This document shows positions 32,442-43,996 of a DNA stretch of 64,000 nt, in pieces. Both the position numbers and the translations under genes were made by a program. Under the pieces are notes generated by a model. It saw only the letters and a list, made by a program, of their open reading frames with translations. It ran no database searches and had not been told where the DNA came from. Numbering within the stretch: position 1 is the first letter of the stretch; the number at the start of each line of letters is the position of its first letter. Origin of the DNA: Hygrophila difformis (taxonomy: Eukaryota > Streptophyta > Magnoliopsida > Lamiales > Acanthaceae); the NCBI GenBank assembly GCA_030278955.1, contig JAOANR010000005.1, forward strand, positions 29,007,849 through 29,071,848. Direction: 5' to 3'.

Positions 32442-33912
32442 GCAATGCACAATTTATAGTTAGCAATATTATTCGGCTTGCAAGCAATTAATCCGATTCC
32501 TCGCAATTTAAAGTGTAAAGTAAAAACCTCACAAAATAAAACGCTCGGAATCACAAATATATGCCTCACACACAAAATCCCAATTAATTTAACTCAATTG
32601 GTCAATTAAAATAATTGCCCAATTTAATTAAACTAATTTTTAATCAATCCCAATTTAATCCTACACAAGAACCCACTTGTTGGAAATTTGCAACCAATCG
32701 GCTACTATTCCCGTCTCCGCAAAGCAATTTTGGACAATCAATCCCACAAGCCAACACGTGTATATGCTCCTACAATTCTCCACTTTCCTTTTTTTTTATT
32801 TTTTTTATTATTATATCGTAAGTCAAAAGGGCATGGGGCCCATGGGCAATTAATGTTTTCTATGTTGGACGGGATATCTCTTTCCAATTTTCCCAACACA
32901 ACTTGTCCGAATACTCACCTTGCTTTTGTGTATGCTCCAATTTGGGAAAAGGAATGGGGTTTTTAAAACAATGGTACACACCACTTTCCTCACAATTAAT
33001 GGGTTCTGTACTATGACCAGATTTGTCTTTTGAGGAATTCCTTTAACACCCTTGGCTTATCTCTTATGGATCAAAAAGTGTTTGTCAAGAACACACTTGA
33101 ATATTGCTTGAAGATCTCAAGAACATCCAAGAACACTTGAACAAACCCTAATCCAAAAGCTATCCCAATCACTCAAAAATCACTCCACTCTTCGGATTAA
33201 TGTTGCAAATTTACCAAATAAGCTTGTAAACCAACAATCAATGCAAACACAATCCACAAAGTGAGTACAAACAGGAAATCACAAGACCAAAAAGCAAAAC
33301 ATGAAGATTTTTGGATTTTTAGCCAAGAACACCAAGAACATGCTAAAATCTTCAAATGGCCATAACTTTGGCTCCCGATGTCCGTTTTGGATGAACTTTA
33401 TATGCAAATCTATGTATTCGACGAGAGGAACACGAATCTGGAATCAGATTTGCAAAATGATGAACGAGCTGTGACCAGAAAATTCGGACAGTGGGCAGAA
33501 TTTCTTGTTCTAGGGTTTTTGGTGGAGATTTTGGTGAAGGATATGGATTTGGAAAAATTTGGGCATTATAACCCCTAGGAATGGATGATTTATGATTGCC
33601 AAATGGAACGGTGGTTCCAAATGGGGAGTGGTGGTGTGTGAAATGGATGAACAAGAAGATGAACAAGGGGTTTGAGAAAATATGGCCAAGATCTTCAAAA
33701 ATTCATAGAAAATGATTCCCTTGGCCAAATTTTACAAACTTTATATGAATCTTTATGTAATCGACACAAGGAATCCAAATCCGAAGTCAGATTACAAAAA
33801 TTTTCAAAGGATCAAAACGGTCTGGACGTGAACAGTAACCAGGAGCTATTTTTGGGGTTTTTAGAAAATGATTTTTGGATTTTTGAGATAAATACAAGTG
33901 AACCAACTCTAG

Positions 33913-33924
33913 GCTCTGATACCA
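33913..33924 (-). other. Primer-binding site, initiator tRNA-Met type (D)
   Basis: GCTCTGATACCA on the plus strand is TGGTATCAGAGC on the minus strand, three bases from the 5' LTR at 33928. Confidence 0.93.
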
Positions 33925-33927
33925 AAA

Positions 33928-34397
33928 TGACATGAATCAACCCGATGGATCTAAGTTGGTATCAACTTGTAAAATAAGAACAAGGGAAAATAAAATGGAT
34001 AGGGAAGCAATCACAATTAAAGGGGGTTAGGAGAAGCTAAACAAGGTATGAAGACCTTGTCCTCAACTCAATCTAACCATCCAAGAACCTTGATTAGTAA
34101 CCATTTTTGGATGCTTCAATTCCAAAATGGTGAGGGTTTCCCAATAAACACTCAAAGGGGTATTGTTCAAACTTGGTTTGAGACAATGTGATCTTTTGCA
34201 ACAAATAAGAGAAGTGTTCTCAATATTAAATTCAACAAAAGATGAAAGACATTGTTTGGGAGGACATATATATAGGCCTCCAAGTTACAAGGGCAAAATA
34301 GGAAGAAAAATACATGAAAAACCCTTGAAAACATGAAAAATGGCATACTGGACAGACTTTGTCGCGGAACAGGATCCGTGTCGCGGAACAGGCATCG
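33928..34397 (-). repeat. Element D 5' LTR, piece 1 of 3
   Basis: Matches 30401 onward at an offset of 3527 and breaks off at CATCG, the target duplication of A'. Small differences from the 3' LTR include CTCCAAG for TTCAAG near the TATA box. Confidence 0.92.
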
Positions 34398-35605
34398 TGC
34401 CACGGATCGATTGAATATTATAGGCTATTAATGGAAAAATAAGCAAGAACAAGATAAGGAGACTTCACTATGAATGGATAGAAACTTGAAGACAACCAAC
34501 CCCTCCAATATGGTGACCCCCTTCCTCCTTTCAATCCTTCAAAGTGATAATCAATCGAGGTGTCTCAATCTCGATTGATAGCCGAAGCCAAGTTTGGATC
34601 AAATCCATGGAATGGAGAGAATTTGTCTCTCGGTAGTGACTTTTGAAAAGAAGAGCAATTTCATTCAAATATCAAAAGTGGCTACAAAAGTGTTAGGGTT
34701 CCCATATATATAGGGAAACCCTTAAACAAGCAAAAGGAAGGAAATAAACAACCCTACACGAGTTTTCAACAAAACAGGGAAAGAAAAGATAGGTTGGTCG
34801 CGGACTGAGGACCGTGTCGCGGAGCTTGGCATAGCGACAAAAGTCGAGACTTGGCGACAAAAGGAGCAGGAGGGCACGTGGCAACTTCTGGATGGTCCAG
34901 TCGCGGAACCAGGCTTTGTCGCGGAGCTTGGCATAGCGACAAAAGTGGCTTCCGCGACAAAAGTGGCTTCCGCGACAAAAGTGGCTTCCGCGACAAGGGC
35001 CTTCCGCGACAAGGGCCTCCGCGACAAAAGTGGCTTCCGCGACCAAAGGCCTTCCGCGACAGGGGCTCCTCTTCCGCGACAAGGGGTTTCCGCGACAAAG
35101 TACTCCGAGACTGAATCTGAACTGGGTCCGTCCTTCACGACTCCGGCGTTGACTTCCGTTGACCGGCGTTGACCGGCGACTTTTCCGACCAAGTTCCGAC
35201 CAGATTCCGGCCAGGTTCCGGCAACCTCGCCGGAGCTCCGGCGGTGTTTCCGGCGACGGCGACGGCGGTGGCGGCGGCGGCGACGGTGACGGCGGAACCC
35301 TCCGTTTTGACCTCTTCATGCTGGCTTGTTCTGTTTTTGCATCCGGAGGTCATTCTGCTTTCTGTTTTCAGTCTGAAGAAGCGGGACCCAGAGTGATGGG
35401 TCCCGGTTCTGTCCGGAATTCTTCTGTCTGTTCCCATTGGATGACTGTGCTTCCTTTGATCTGTTCTGCTCGGCATGTGGACTGCTCCCATTTATCTGAT
35501 TCCTCAGATAATATTTTGGCAATAGCAGTCAGGAATCTTTTGGCACGCTGTTTTGAGCAGGGTCCCTCCGGGATGGTCAACGCTGTTGACTTGGCTCCCA
35601 TGCCA
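34398..35605 (-). repeat. Element A' 3' LTR
   Basis: TGCCACGG...CATGCCA on the plus strand, 1208 bp, matching 42363-43570 at an offset of 7965. TATATATA at 34705-34712 sits inside the same GGGTTCCC/GGGAAACCC inverted repeat as in A. The GTCGCGG repeat lies at about 34914-35100. Confidence 0.95.
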
Positions 35606-38600
35606 TCCCCTCCCCCTTCGGAAGGTTGAGCCATCAACCGATCAGCATCCTCGTCGTCCCTCTCGTACAGCTGCAAATCTGCAACATTAAAAGTGGGATT
35701 CAGTCCGTACTCCTCAGGCAGTTCTAGTCTATAAGCATTATCATTAATTCTATCTAGAACTCTAAATGGTCCGTCTCCTCGAGGAGAAAGTTTGGTGCGT
35801 CGTTTCATGGGAAATCGCTCCTTGCGCATGTGCACCCAAACCCAATCCCCGGGGTGGAGTATGAGCTTCTTTCTGCCGCGATTGTTGTATTTCGCATATG
35901 TCTCAGCGGCTCTTTCCAGACTTTTCTGCACGTCCTTGTGCAATTCCTTAATCGCTCTCGCCCTGTCCCTGCCAACTGCATTTTTATGCTCACTCGGAGG
36001 AAGTGGCAACAGATCCAATGGTGTCAGTGGGTTAAAGCCATAAACTATTTCGAATGGTGACATGTGTGTGGCACTGTGTATATGCCTGTTATAGGCAAAC
36101 TCAATATATGGAAGGCATTCATCCCAACTTTTAGAATTGGAAGATGTGATTATCCTCAACAGATTGCCAAGGACCCGATTGACAGATTCGGTCTGGCCAT
36201 CTGTTTGTGGGTGATATGCCGTAGAGAAAAGAAGTTTTGTACCTATTTCAGACCACAGTGACTTCCAAAAGTAACTCACAAATTTGGCGTCCCGGTCTGA
36301 CACAATGGTCTTCGGAATCCCGTGCAGGCGCACAACCTCCTTGAAGAATATCTTGGCCACATGGGAGGCATCATTTGTTTTTGCACATGGGATGAAATGG
36401 GCCATCTTGGAAAATCTGTCAACGACCACGAAGATGGAATCCTTTGCTCGGGCAGTTCTGGGTAACCCCAAAACGAAGTCCATTGACAAATCTACCCAAG
36501 GGCCGTCTGGGATGGGCAAAGCCTTGTATAATCCATGGGGCTTCACAGTGGATTTTGCCTTCAGGCAAGTGATGCATTTTGCAATGAAGTCCTCCACTTG
36601 CTTCGGTAATCCGGGCCAGAAGAACCGATCAGATAGTATGGACACAGTGACATTTCTCCCGAAATGTCCCATCATATCTCCACTGTGTGCTTCTTTAACA
36701 AGCAGTTCTCTGATCGAACCCTTCGGTATGCATAATCGATTCCCAAAATAAAGGAAACCCTCCAGACGAGAGTATTCCTTGAAGGCATGCTTCTCCGTCT
36801 TTTCCCAGATTTCCTTGAAATCTGCATCAGTGCTATAGAGCTCACGGATATGTTCGAATCCAATCAAATGCGTAGTAGCATATGCGGTCAGTGCCAATCT
36901 TCTCGAAAGAGCGTCTGCTACTACATTTTCCTTGCCCTTCTTATATTTAATCACATACGGAAATGTCTCTAGAAACCCACTCCACCTTGCATGTCTTCTG
37001 CTCAACTGATCCTGCGATCTGATATGCTTCAAGGTGTCATGGTCCGTATGGATTATGAACTCTCTGCTCCTCAGATAATGTTGCCAGGTCTTCAGCGCCC
37101 GTATCACAGCGTACAGCTCCTTATCATAAGTAGAATAATTCAGTTGAGCTCCCGAAAATTTCTCGCTGTGATAGGCCACTGGACGGCCTTCTTGGATCAG
37201 CACGGCTCCACATCCAGTTCCTGATGCATCGCATTCGATCTCGAATGGATAGTCAAAGTTAGGTAGTGCTAGGACTGGAGCATGGGTCAGTTTCTCTTTC
37301 AACTCCTCAAAGGCTTTCTGTTCTGCAATTCCCCATTTGTATGGAGTACTCTTCTTGAGAAGTGCAGTCAGAGGTGCAGCAATTATACTGAACTGTGGGA
37401 CGAATCTTCTGAAAAACCCACATAACCCAAGGAAACTCCTGACTTCATGGACTGAGGTAGGTGGCTTCCATTCAGTTATGGCGGTTATCTTGGATTCATC
37501 CACTTTGAGACCTTTACTGCTGACGATAAAACCCAGGAATATCACCTCTGGAACACAAAAGGTGCATTTTTCCATGTTGGCATACAGTTGGGCTTCTCGC
37601 AGCTTCCTTAATACCTGTTCCACATGAGAGACATGATCAGATAGACAGTTGCTGTAAATAAGTATATCATCAAAATATACAACAACGAATTTTCCAATAT
37701 AAATCCTCAATGTCTCATTCATCAGTCTCATGAACGTAGATGGCGCGTTTGTCAGTCCGAATGGCATCACCAGCCATTCGTACAACCCGAACTTGGTTTT
37801 GAAGGCTGTCTTCCACTCATCACCGGGCTGCATTCTGATCTGGTGGTAGCCACTTCGAAGATCGATCTTTGAAAAGATGCTCGCTCCACCTAGTTCGTCC
37901 AACATATCATCGAGCCTTGGTATGGGATGGCGGTACTTGATCGTGATCGCATTCACGGCTCGGCAGTCCACGCACATCCTCCAAGTCCCATTCTTCTTCG
38001 GCACAAGTAGCACAGGCACAGCACAGGGAGACAGGCTCTCCCGAACCCAACCTTTGTCCAAAAGCTCTTGGACTTGTTTCTGGATCTCTTTAGTCTCTTC
38101 GGGGTTCATTCGGTATGCTGGCCTATTTGGAATGGAGGCCCCGGGAACAAAGTCAATGCGATGTTCGATCCCTCGAATTGGGGGTAATCCCGCGGGTACT
38201 TCATCCGGAAACACGTCCCTGTTGCGATCCAACATCCTGCGAAATTCATTAGGCACATCAGGTGCAGCAGAGACTGTTTCATTAACACAGACAATTGGCT
38301 TAACAAAGGCTAAGAGACAGTAACCTGAAAATTCGGGTTCTTGTATAGCCTCCTGAAATTCCGTCCTGGTGGACAACAAGCATTGATCTGCAAAAGCAAT
38401 AGCATTATTAGATCGAGGTGCTTGTTGATCCACTTTAGCCTTACCCTTCCGCTTTTGCTGAAATTCTGCTTCTTCCTTCTTAATATTCTCTAACAGGGTC
38501 TTCTGGTTGGCATGAACTGTAGCCATAGATAATGGCTTGACAGCTATTCTTTTGTCCCTGTGTAGAAAACATAAAGAGTTTTTGCGCCCGTTGTACATGA

Positions 38601-40518
38601 CTGATTTGTCAAACATCCAAGGGCGACCAAGGAGTAGGTGACAAGCGGTCATAGGTACAACGTCACATTCTACATTCTCAGAATAATAAGTCCCTATTTT
38701 TAATGGTACTTTAGCTCTCATGGTTACCTTCGTACTCCCACTATCGTTCATCCAATGGAGTTGGTATGGACGAGTGTGGTTTTCGGTAGGTATTTTCATC
38801 TTTCTTACAGCATATAGACTTATTACATTGGTACAACTACCGTTATCAACAATAATGGAAGTCAAATTTCCACAAATCTCCCCATAACAATGAAATAAAT
38901 TCTCCCTTTGAGCAAGCTCGTTGTCGGGGTTGTCAATCTGCTTCTCAGTATTCAACACTCTCATAGCGACCAAGTTGGGTAGACGGACTTCATCTTGATT
39001 GATGCACTCGTCTGCGGACTCGTCACTGCCATACCCATACTCGTCGGCTTCTCTTTCTTCGTCTTCATCCTCGGCCTCATCCTCTTCAAAGCCCACAATT
39101 CGGTAGTCACCTGTTTCAGTGGTAACTACATTAGCTCTGCGTACATTAGGGCAATTAGGAGAAATATGGCCAGGTTGGCGACATTTATAACAAATAATAT
39201 CTTTATCTCCCCTTTTGGGTCGATATCTGTCTGGTTCTCGAGGCCTTCGATCATCTCGCCTATCAGTTCGGAAATCTTTTCCTAACTCGAAACCTCGGGG
39301 CTTGTTCCCTTTGTCATCCTTTGGATAGGATTTATGCTTATCAGCTTCAGGCTTTGAACTCCACTGCCTTGGCGGATGAGAATGTGAGCTGGAGTGCTGG
39401 CGGCTTCGTTCTTGCTTCATTTGGATATCCAATGTAGTAGCAAGATGAATGCACTCCTGCAGATCCTCATAATGTCTGAGCTTGATCTCCTTCTGGACGT
39501 CGAGCCTCAATCCTTTGATGAAACGGGTGATGAATAGCCCTTCGTCTTCCCGTATGGCAGATCTCATCATAATGTACTCCAACTCTTTATAATATTCTTC
39601 TACAGTCCTGTTTCCTTGGACACAGTCCTGTAGCTTCATATATAAGTCCATCCTGTAGTTATTGGGTACAAAACGACGATCCATTTCTATCATAAATTCT
39701 TCCCATGTTTCAAGATCGGGCTGCTGCCGTCTGGCTCGGATGCGATTATGAGTGATCCACCAAGTAAGAGCATACTCGCGGAATTCACTCACAGCCAATC
39801 TGATTTTGATTATGTCAGAATGGTTGTACAGTTGAAAACATAGCTCTATCGCATCTCTCCAGTCAAGAAATTCATCGGGTCCGCCTGTTCCTTTGAAGGT
39901 AGGAATCTGTAATTTCAGACCTCGCAGATCTGGCCCGTCCGGATCCTGATAATCTTGTCCGTTGTATCCTGGAATCCTTCGACCATGTTCGGGGTCATAA
40001 TTATGATACCTTCTTCCTCTGTCAGCACGTGGAACATTGCGGACTGCTGCTCTCAGATGACCAGCTGGAACTGGAGCAGGAATATTTGGTGGCACTGCGG
40101 CCGGAGGAAGTGCGTTCGGAGGAGGTGCATTTTGAGGGAGTACTGCGGGTGCAGGTGCGGCTGGTTGATTAACCGGTGGTGGAGGTTGTATTGGCACTTG
40201 TGCCTGTTGTTGCTGTTGTGCGATCTCCTCCATTTCCCGTTCAGCAATCAGCATTCCCTGGTGAGGACCAATTTCGCCAATTATACTCCCTAAATCAGAT
40301 CTTCGCGATCTCGTCTCCTCTATCCGCTCCTCCACAGTCCGGATGTCGTTACTTAAAGCAGTGAAACGTCCTTCCATCCTGTCATCCATGTCATTTAACC
40401 TGGTAGTTAATTGAGTGGTAGTGGTAGACAGAGTTCCCATCTCGGTGGATAATCCGGCTACCATGTTGGTTAGAGCCTGAATCTGCTTGGCCAGATCATC
40501 CGTCGTGGTTCCTGCCAT
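35368..40518 (-). CDS. gag-pol: Gag-Pol polyprotein of element A'
   Basis: 1716 aa, start MAGTTTDD at 40518, same domain order and same catalytic residues as the A polyprotein: CCHC knuckle CYKCRQPGHISPNC, protease D-N-G, RT YFDD, RNase H, integrase HHCC and DD35E. Differences from A are scattered single residues, such as P for L and N for D in the proline-rich linker and T for I in the integrase zinc region (CITC in place of CIIC). The frame crosses the polypurine tract and ends about 78 residues inside the 3' LTR. No stop or frameshift is visible, so this copy also looks functional. It lies in opposite orientation to A, with about 25 kb between the two copies. Confidence 0.95.
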   Translation of the reverse strand: MAGTTTDDLAKQIQALTNMVAGLSTEMGTLSTTTTQLTTRLNDMDDRMEGRFTALSNDIRTVEERIEETRSRRSDLGSIIGEIGPHQGMLIAEREMEEIAQQQQQAQVPIQPPPPVNQPAAPAPAVLPQNAPPPNALPPAAVPPNIPAPVPAGHLRAAVRNVPRADRGRRYHNYDPEHGRRIPGYNGQDYQDPDGPDLRGLKLQIPTFKGTGGPDEFLDWRDAIELCFQLYNHSDIIKIRLAVSEFREYALTWWITHNRIRARRQQPDLETWEEFMIEMDRRFVPNNYRMDLYMKLQDCVQGNRTVEEYYKELEYIMMRSAIREDEGLFITRFIKGLRLDVQKEIKLRHYEDLQECIHLATTLDIQMKQERSRQHSSSHSHPPRQWSSKPEADKHKSYPKDDKGNKPRGFELGKDFRTDRRDDRRPREPDRYRPKRGDKDIICYKCRQPGHISPNCPNVRRANVVTTETGDYRIVGFEEDEAEDEDEEREADEYGYGSDESADECINQDEVRLPNLVAMRVLNTEKQIDNPDNELAQRENLFHCYGEICGNLTSIIVDNGSCTNVISLYAVRKMKIPTENHTRPYQLHWMNDSGSTKVTMRAKVPLKIGTYYSENVECDVVPMTACHLLLGRPWMFDKSVMYNGRKNSLCFLHRDKRIAVKPLSMATVHANQKTLLENIKKEEAEFQQKRKGKAKVDQQAPRSNNAIAFADQCLLSTRTEFQEAIQEPEFSGYCLLAFVKPIVCVNETVSAAPDVPNEFRRMLDRNRDVFPDEVPAGLPPIRGIEHRIDFVPGASIPNRPAYRMNPEETKEIQKQVQELLDKGWVRESLSPCAVPVLLVPKKNGTWRMCVDCRAVNAITIKYRHPIPRLDDMLDELGGASIFSKIDLRSGYHQIRMQPGDEWKTAFKTKFGLYEWLVMPFGLTNAPSTFMRLMNETLRIYIGKFVVVYFDDILIYSNCLSDHVSHVEQVLRKLREAQLYANMEKCTFCVPEVIFLGFIVSSKGLKVDESKITAITEWKPPTSVHEVRSFLGLCGFFRRFVPQFSIIAAPLTALLKKSTPYKWGIAEQKAFEELKEKLTHAPVLALPNFDYPFEIECDASGTGCGAVLIQEGRPVAYHSEKFSGAQLNYSTYDKELYAVIRALKTWQHYLRSREFIIHTDHDTLKHIRSQDQLSRRHARWSGFLETFPYVIKYKKGKENVVADALSRRLALTAYATTHLIGFEHIRELYSTDADFKEIWEKTEKHAFKEYSRLEGFLYFGNRLCIPKGSIRELLVKEAHSGDMMGHFGRNVTVSILSDRFFWPGLPKQVEDFIAKCITCLKAKSTVKPHGLYKALPIPDGPWVDLSMDFVLGLPRTARAKDSIFVVVDRFSKMAHFIPCAKTNDASHVAKIFFKEVVRLHGIPKTIVSDRDAKFVSYFWKSLWSEIGTKLLFSTAYHPQTDGQTESVNRVLGNLLRIITSSNSKSWDECLPYIEFAYNRHIHSATHMSPFEIVYGFNPLTPLDLLPLPPSEHKNAVGRDRARAIKELHKDVQKSLERAAETYAKYNNRGRKKLILHPGDWVWVHMRKERFPMKRRTKLSPRGDGPFRVLDRINDNAYRLELPEEYGLNPTFNVADLQLYERDDEDADRLMAQPSEGGGDGMGAKSTALTIPEGPCSKQRAKRFLTAIAKILSEESDKWEQSTCRAEQIKGSTVIQWEQTEEFRTEPGPITLGPASSD
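35606..35639 (-). other. Hairpin plus polypurine tract (A')
   Basis: Minus-strand hairpin GGTTGATGGCTCAACC (35624-35639), then the polypurine tract AAGGGGGAGGGGA (35606-35618) against the 3' LTR, as in A. Confidence 0.85.
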
Positions 40519-42362
40519 GATAGACACTAGAAAAATATATGTATAACAGATTAGAAATAAAATTGCAGAAATTTGTAGACTGATCTCTCTACAGTATATC
40601 ACTCAACTCTCTCAATCACTTCTTCAATCCACCTTGGCTCAAGCACAAGAGTCAGAGATCACCTCAAAAGCTTCTCCTGATGGAAAGAAAGTTGGCTTAT
40701 GACAGACAGACACTCACAGTACGAGACAGAATACTGTGCTTGACTCAATAAAAGAAAAGGCACGGATTTGTGTATGATATGCAAATGCAATGCAAAATGA
40801 TGCGGGTTTGCAAAACCGAGTAGTGCAATCTGCAATCAATTTAATTCAATCTTCACTTTTTAGCCAAATTCGATTCTTGATTGAAAATATTGAGAAAATG
40901 TCCCGCCCAAAAGTATGAAGAGAGAACTCACAAGGGAAAATAACACTCAAGAAAAAACCTTGGTTTACTCAAATGGCTTCAAGGGCTAGGTTTCACAGAT
41001 GTGCCAGTCCAATATCCACTTTATTGTTAAATAACTCAAGTGGCTTCAAGGGCTAGGTTTCACAAATGTGCCAGTCCAATATCCACTTTATTGTAAACAC
41101 TCAAAAACATAAGGTATGGGATGTTTGTATATGGGCTTTGATATGTATGGGTGAAGTTTGAAGGTGGTAATGGCCCAAAACAATGGAAAGCCCACTTTTT
41201 GCAACTTTGAATTTGGGCAGCTGTTGGTCTTGCGATGCAGGTGCAAATATGACGTGAATTGTGTCGCCAAATGATGGTTTCGCGACAGGCCAATGGAGGA
41301 TAAGATAGTCCTTTGAATTAGGAAACTTTGGGCACAAGAATCACCCTTTTTGGACCACTCACGCGCTCTCACGCGCCTGTCCTTGCGTCCTTGTTCAGTT
41401 TTTGGCACCTTTCACTAAAATGACCATAACACCCTCAATTCTTATCCAAACGGATTGATTCAAAAACCCTCTTGAAGCTAACTTGAAGATCTTTCTGTTC
41501 ATATAAGATTCATAAATTTTGATGAAGATCTTCAAATTCAAATGAACACTCAAAGTTAGGTCACTCGCGGACACACTCAGGCAGTATTTTTGTTTTCGCG
41601 ATTTCGACCCCCAAATGAACTCGTATTGCCTCCAAACCACTTCCAAATGAAAGATAACACCCAAAAATGGTAGGAAAGGATGTCCTCAATATAGCAGGTT
41701 CGAAAATGCAAGGTCTCCTTCAACCAAAATGTTCAGATTGTCCAAAAACCGATGCAATTGGAAGCACTAGTGTGTCAATCTTGCAAACCTTAATCACAAA
41801 GCAATGGGACAAGTGCAATATCCACACAATGAGACTCAATAGACTAACACAAACACAAAAACAAGAAAACTTGAAGATCAAAGACCAAAGTATATGAACT
41901 TTTTGAGTTTTGGATGAAGAACATGAAGAACACTCATGAATCTTCAAATGGATTTTTGGAGGATGATGAAGATTTGGAAAAATTTGGGCATTATAACCCC
42001 TAGAAATCGGATGATTATAAGTTGCCAAATGGAACGTGGCTCCAAATGGGTAGTGGTGGTGTGTGAAAAAGATGAACAAACTAAGAACACTATGAAGAAC
42101 AAGTGGAAGAAGAAAATATGGCCAAGATCTTCAAAAATTCATAGAAAATGATTCCCTTGGCCAAATTTGATGATCCACATATGTAGATTCATGCCCAGAA
42201 CACAAGGAATCCAAATCTTCAATCAGATTTCAAAAATTCCAAGTTTTCAGGCACGGATCCCAATGGAACAGTAACTCCGAAAATGAGAAAAATGAAGAAC
42301 AAAATATTTTTGGATTTTCTAAACCTATAGATTCAACAACGGCTCTGATACCAAATTAAATA
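40519..42362 (-). other. Element A' leader
   Basis: Counterpart of the A leader, with the same shared blocks, the 67-bp tandem pair near 40970-41100 and the TTGAGTCAAGC motif near 40740. Minor substitutions and indels only; no gene seen. Confidence 0.8.
42342..42353 (-). other. Primer-binding site, initiator tRNA-Met type (A')
   Basis: GCTCTGATACCA on the plus strand, nine bases from the 5' LTR edge at 42363. Confidence 0.93.
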
Positions 42363-43570
42363 TGCCACGGATCGATTGAATATTATAGGCTATTAATGGA
42401 AAAATAAGCAAGAACAAGATAAGGAGACTTCACTATGAATGGATAGAAACTTGAAGACAACCAACCCCTCCAATATGGTGACCCCCTTCCTCCTTTCAAT
42501 CCTTCAAAGTGATAATCAATCGAGGTGTCTCAATCTCGATTGATAGCCGAAGCCAAGTTTGGATCAAATCCATGGAATGGAGAGAATTTGTCTCTCGGTA
42601 GTGACTTTTGAAAAGAAGAGCAATTTCATTCAAATATCAAAAGTGGCTACAAAAGTGTTAGGGTTCCCATATATATAGGGAAACCCTTAAACAAGCAAAA
42701 GGAAGGAAATAAACAACCCTACACGAGTTTTCAACAAAACAGGGAAAGAAAAGATAGGTTGGTCGCGGACTGAGGACCGTGTCGCGGAGCTTGGCATAGC
42801 GACAAAAGTCGAGACTTGGCGACAAAAGGAGCAGGAGGGCACGTGGCAACTTCTGGATGGTCCAGTCGCGGAACCAGGCTTTGTCGCGGAGCTTGGCATA
42901 GCGACAAAAGTGGCTTCCGCGACAAAAGTGGCTTCCGCGACAAAAGTGGCTTCCGCGACAAGGGCCTTCCGCGACAAGGGCCTCCGCGACAAAAGTGGCT
43001 TCCGCGACCAAAGGCCTTCCGCGACAGGGGCTCCTCTTCCGCGACAAGGGGTTTCCGCGACAAAGTACTCCGAGACTGAATCTGAACTGGGTCCGTCCTT
43101 CACGACTCCGGCGTTGACTTCCGTTGACCGGCGTTGACCGGCGACTTTTCCGACCAAGTTCCGACCAGATTCCGGCCAGGTTCCGGCAACCTCGCCGGAG
43201 CTCCGGCGGTGTTTCCGGCGACGGCGACGGCGGTGGCGGCGGCGGCGACGGTGACGGCGGAACCCTCCGTTTTGACCTCTTCATGCTGGCTTGTTCTGTT
43301 TTTGCATCCGGAGGTCATTCTGCTTTCTGTTTTCAGTCTGAAGAAGCGGGACCCAGAGTGATGGGTCCCGGTTCTGTCCGGAATTCTTCTGTCTGTTCCC
43401 ATTGGATGACTGTGCTTCCTTTGATCTGTTCTGCTCGGCATGTGGACTGCTCCCATTTATCTGATTCCTCAGATAATATTTTGGCAATAGCAGTCAGGAA
43501 TCTTTTGGCACGCTGTTTTGAGCAGGGTCCCTCCGGGATGGTCAACGCTGTTGACTTGGCTCCCATGCCA
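42363..43570 (-). repeat. Element A' 5' LTR
   Basis: 1208 bp, ends TGCCACGG and CATGCCA (plus strand). Its clean end against CATCG at 43571 fixes the LTR border for the whole A family. TATA at 42670-42677. Confidence 0.95.
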
Positions 43571-43816
43571 CATCGCGACTGGGTCTGTGTCGCGGAACAT
43601 GGCATCGCGACTGGGTCTGTGTCGCGGAACAGCCTTTGTCGCGGAGTCTTTGTCGCGGAACAGACTTTGTCGCGGAACAGCCTTTGTCGCGGAACAGACT
43701 TTGTCGCGGAACAGGGCCTTTGTCGCGGAACCTTGTCGCGGAACAGGGTCTTTGTCGCGGAACCTTGTCGCGGAACAGGGTCTTTGTCGCGGAGCACAGT
43801 TTCGCGCCAAAGGTGG
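43571..43816 (-). repeat. Element D 5' LTR, piece 2 of 3
   Basis: Starts with the duplicated CATCG and carries the GTCGCGGAACAG repeat, with more units than the 3' LTR (the two reconstructed LTRs are 1032 and 981 bp). It includes the E2F-like site at 43800-43811 and ends with GGTGG, the target duplication of element E. Confidence 0.9.
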
Positions 43817-43996
43817 TGCCATAAAAATCCGGATCAATCCGAATTTAATTCCGGATCAAATATGGGTCACCGGAAAGTCACCGGAATTTTGCCGGAAATT
43901 CGCCGGACCACCGCCGGAGGGTGGCCGGAATTCTGCCGGTCAACACCGGTCAACGGCAGCAGCGAACGGGTCAAAGTCGAAGTGGACTAAAGTTGT

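Larger units (their letters stand above)
32158..33927 (-). other. Element D leader
   Basis: About 1.75 kb with no convincing gene. 33550-33640 and about 33675-33735 nearly match leader blocks of element A (1419-1506, 1317-1375) and of E (45809-45900, 46057-46120). The part nearest the frame matches the leaders of C and E, including GTGTGAGGCATATAT. Confidence 0.75.
34398..43570 (-). mobile_element. Element A': complete second copy of the A family, minus strand
   Basis: 9173 bp, target duplication CATCG at 34393-34397 and 43571-43575, inserted in the GTCGCGG repeat of the D 5' LTR. LTRs are 1208 bp and look identical to each other. The polyprotein differs from that of A at only a few residues. 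The LTRs differ from those of A mainly in the GTCGCGG repeat and its neighbourhood. Confidence 0.97.

Noticed and set aside
43124..43990. 288-codon plus-strand frame across the junction of A', D and E
   Set aside because: It joins antisense A' LTR, a D LTR piece and the E LTR; a chance fusion at an insertion border.
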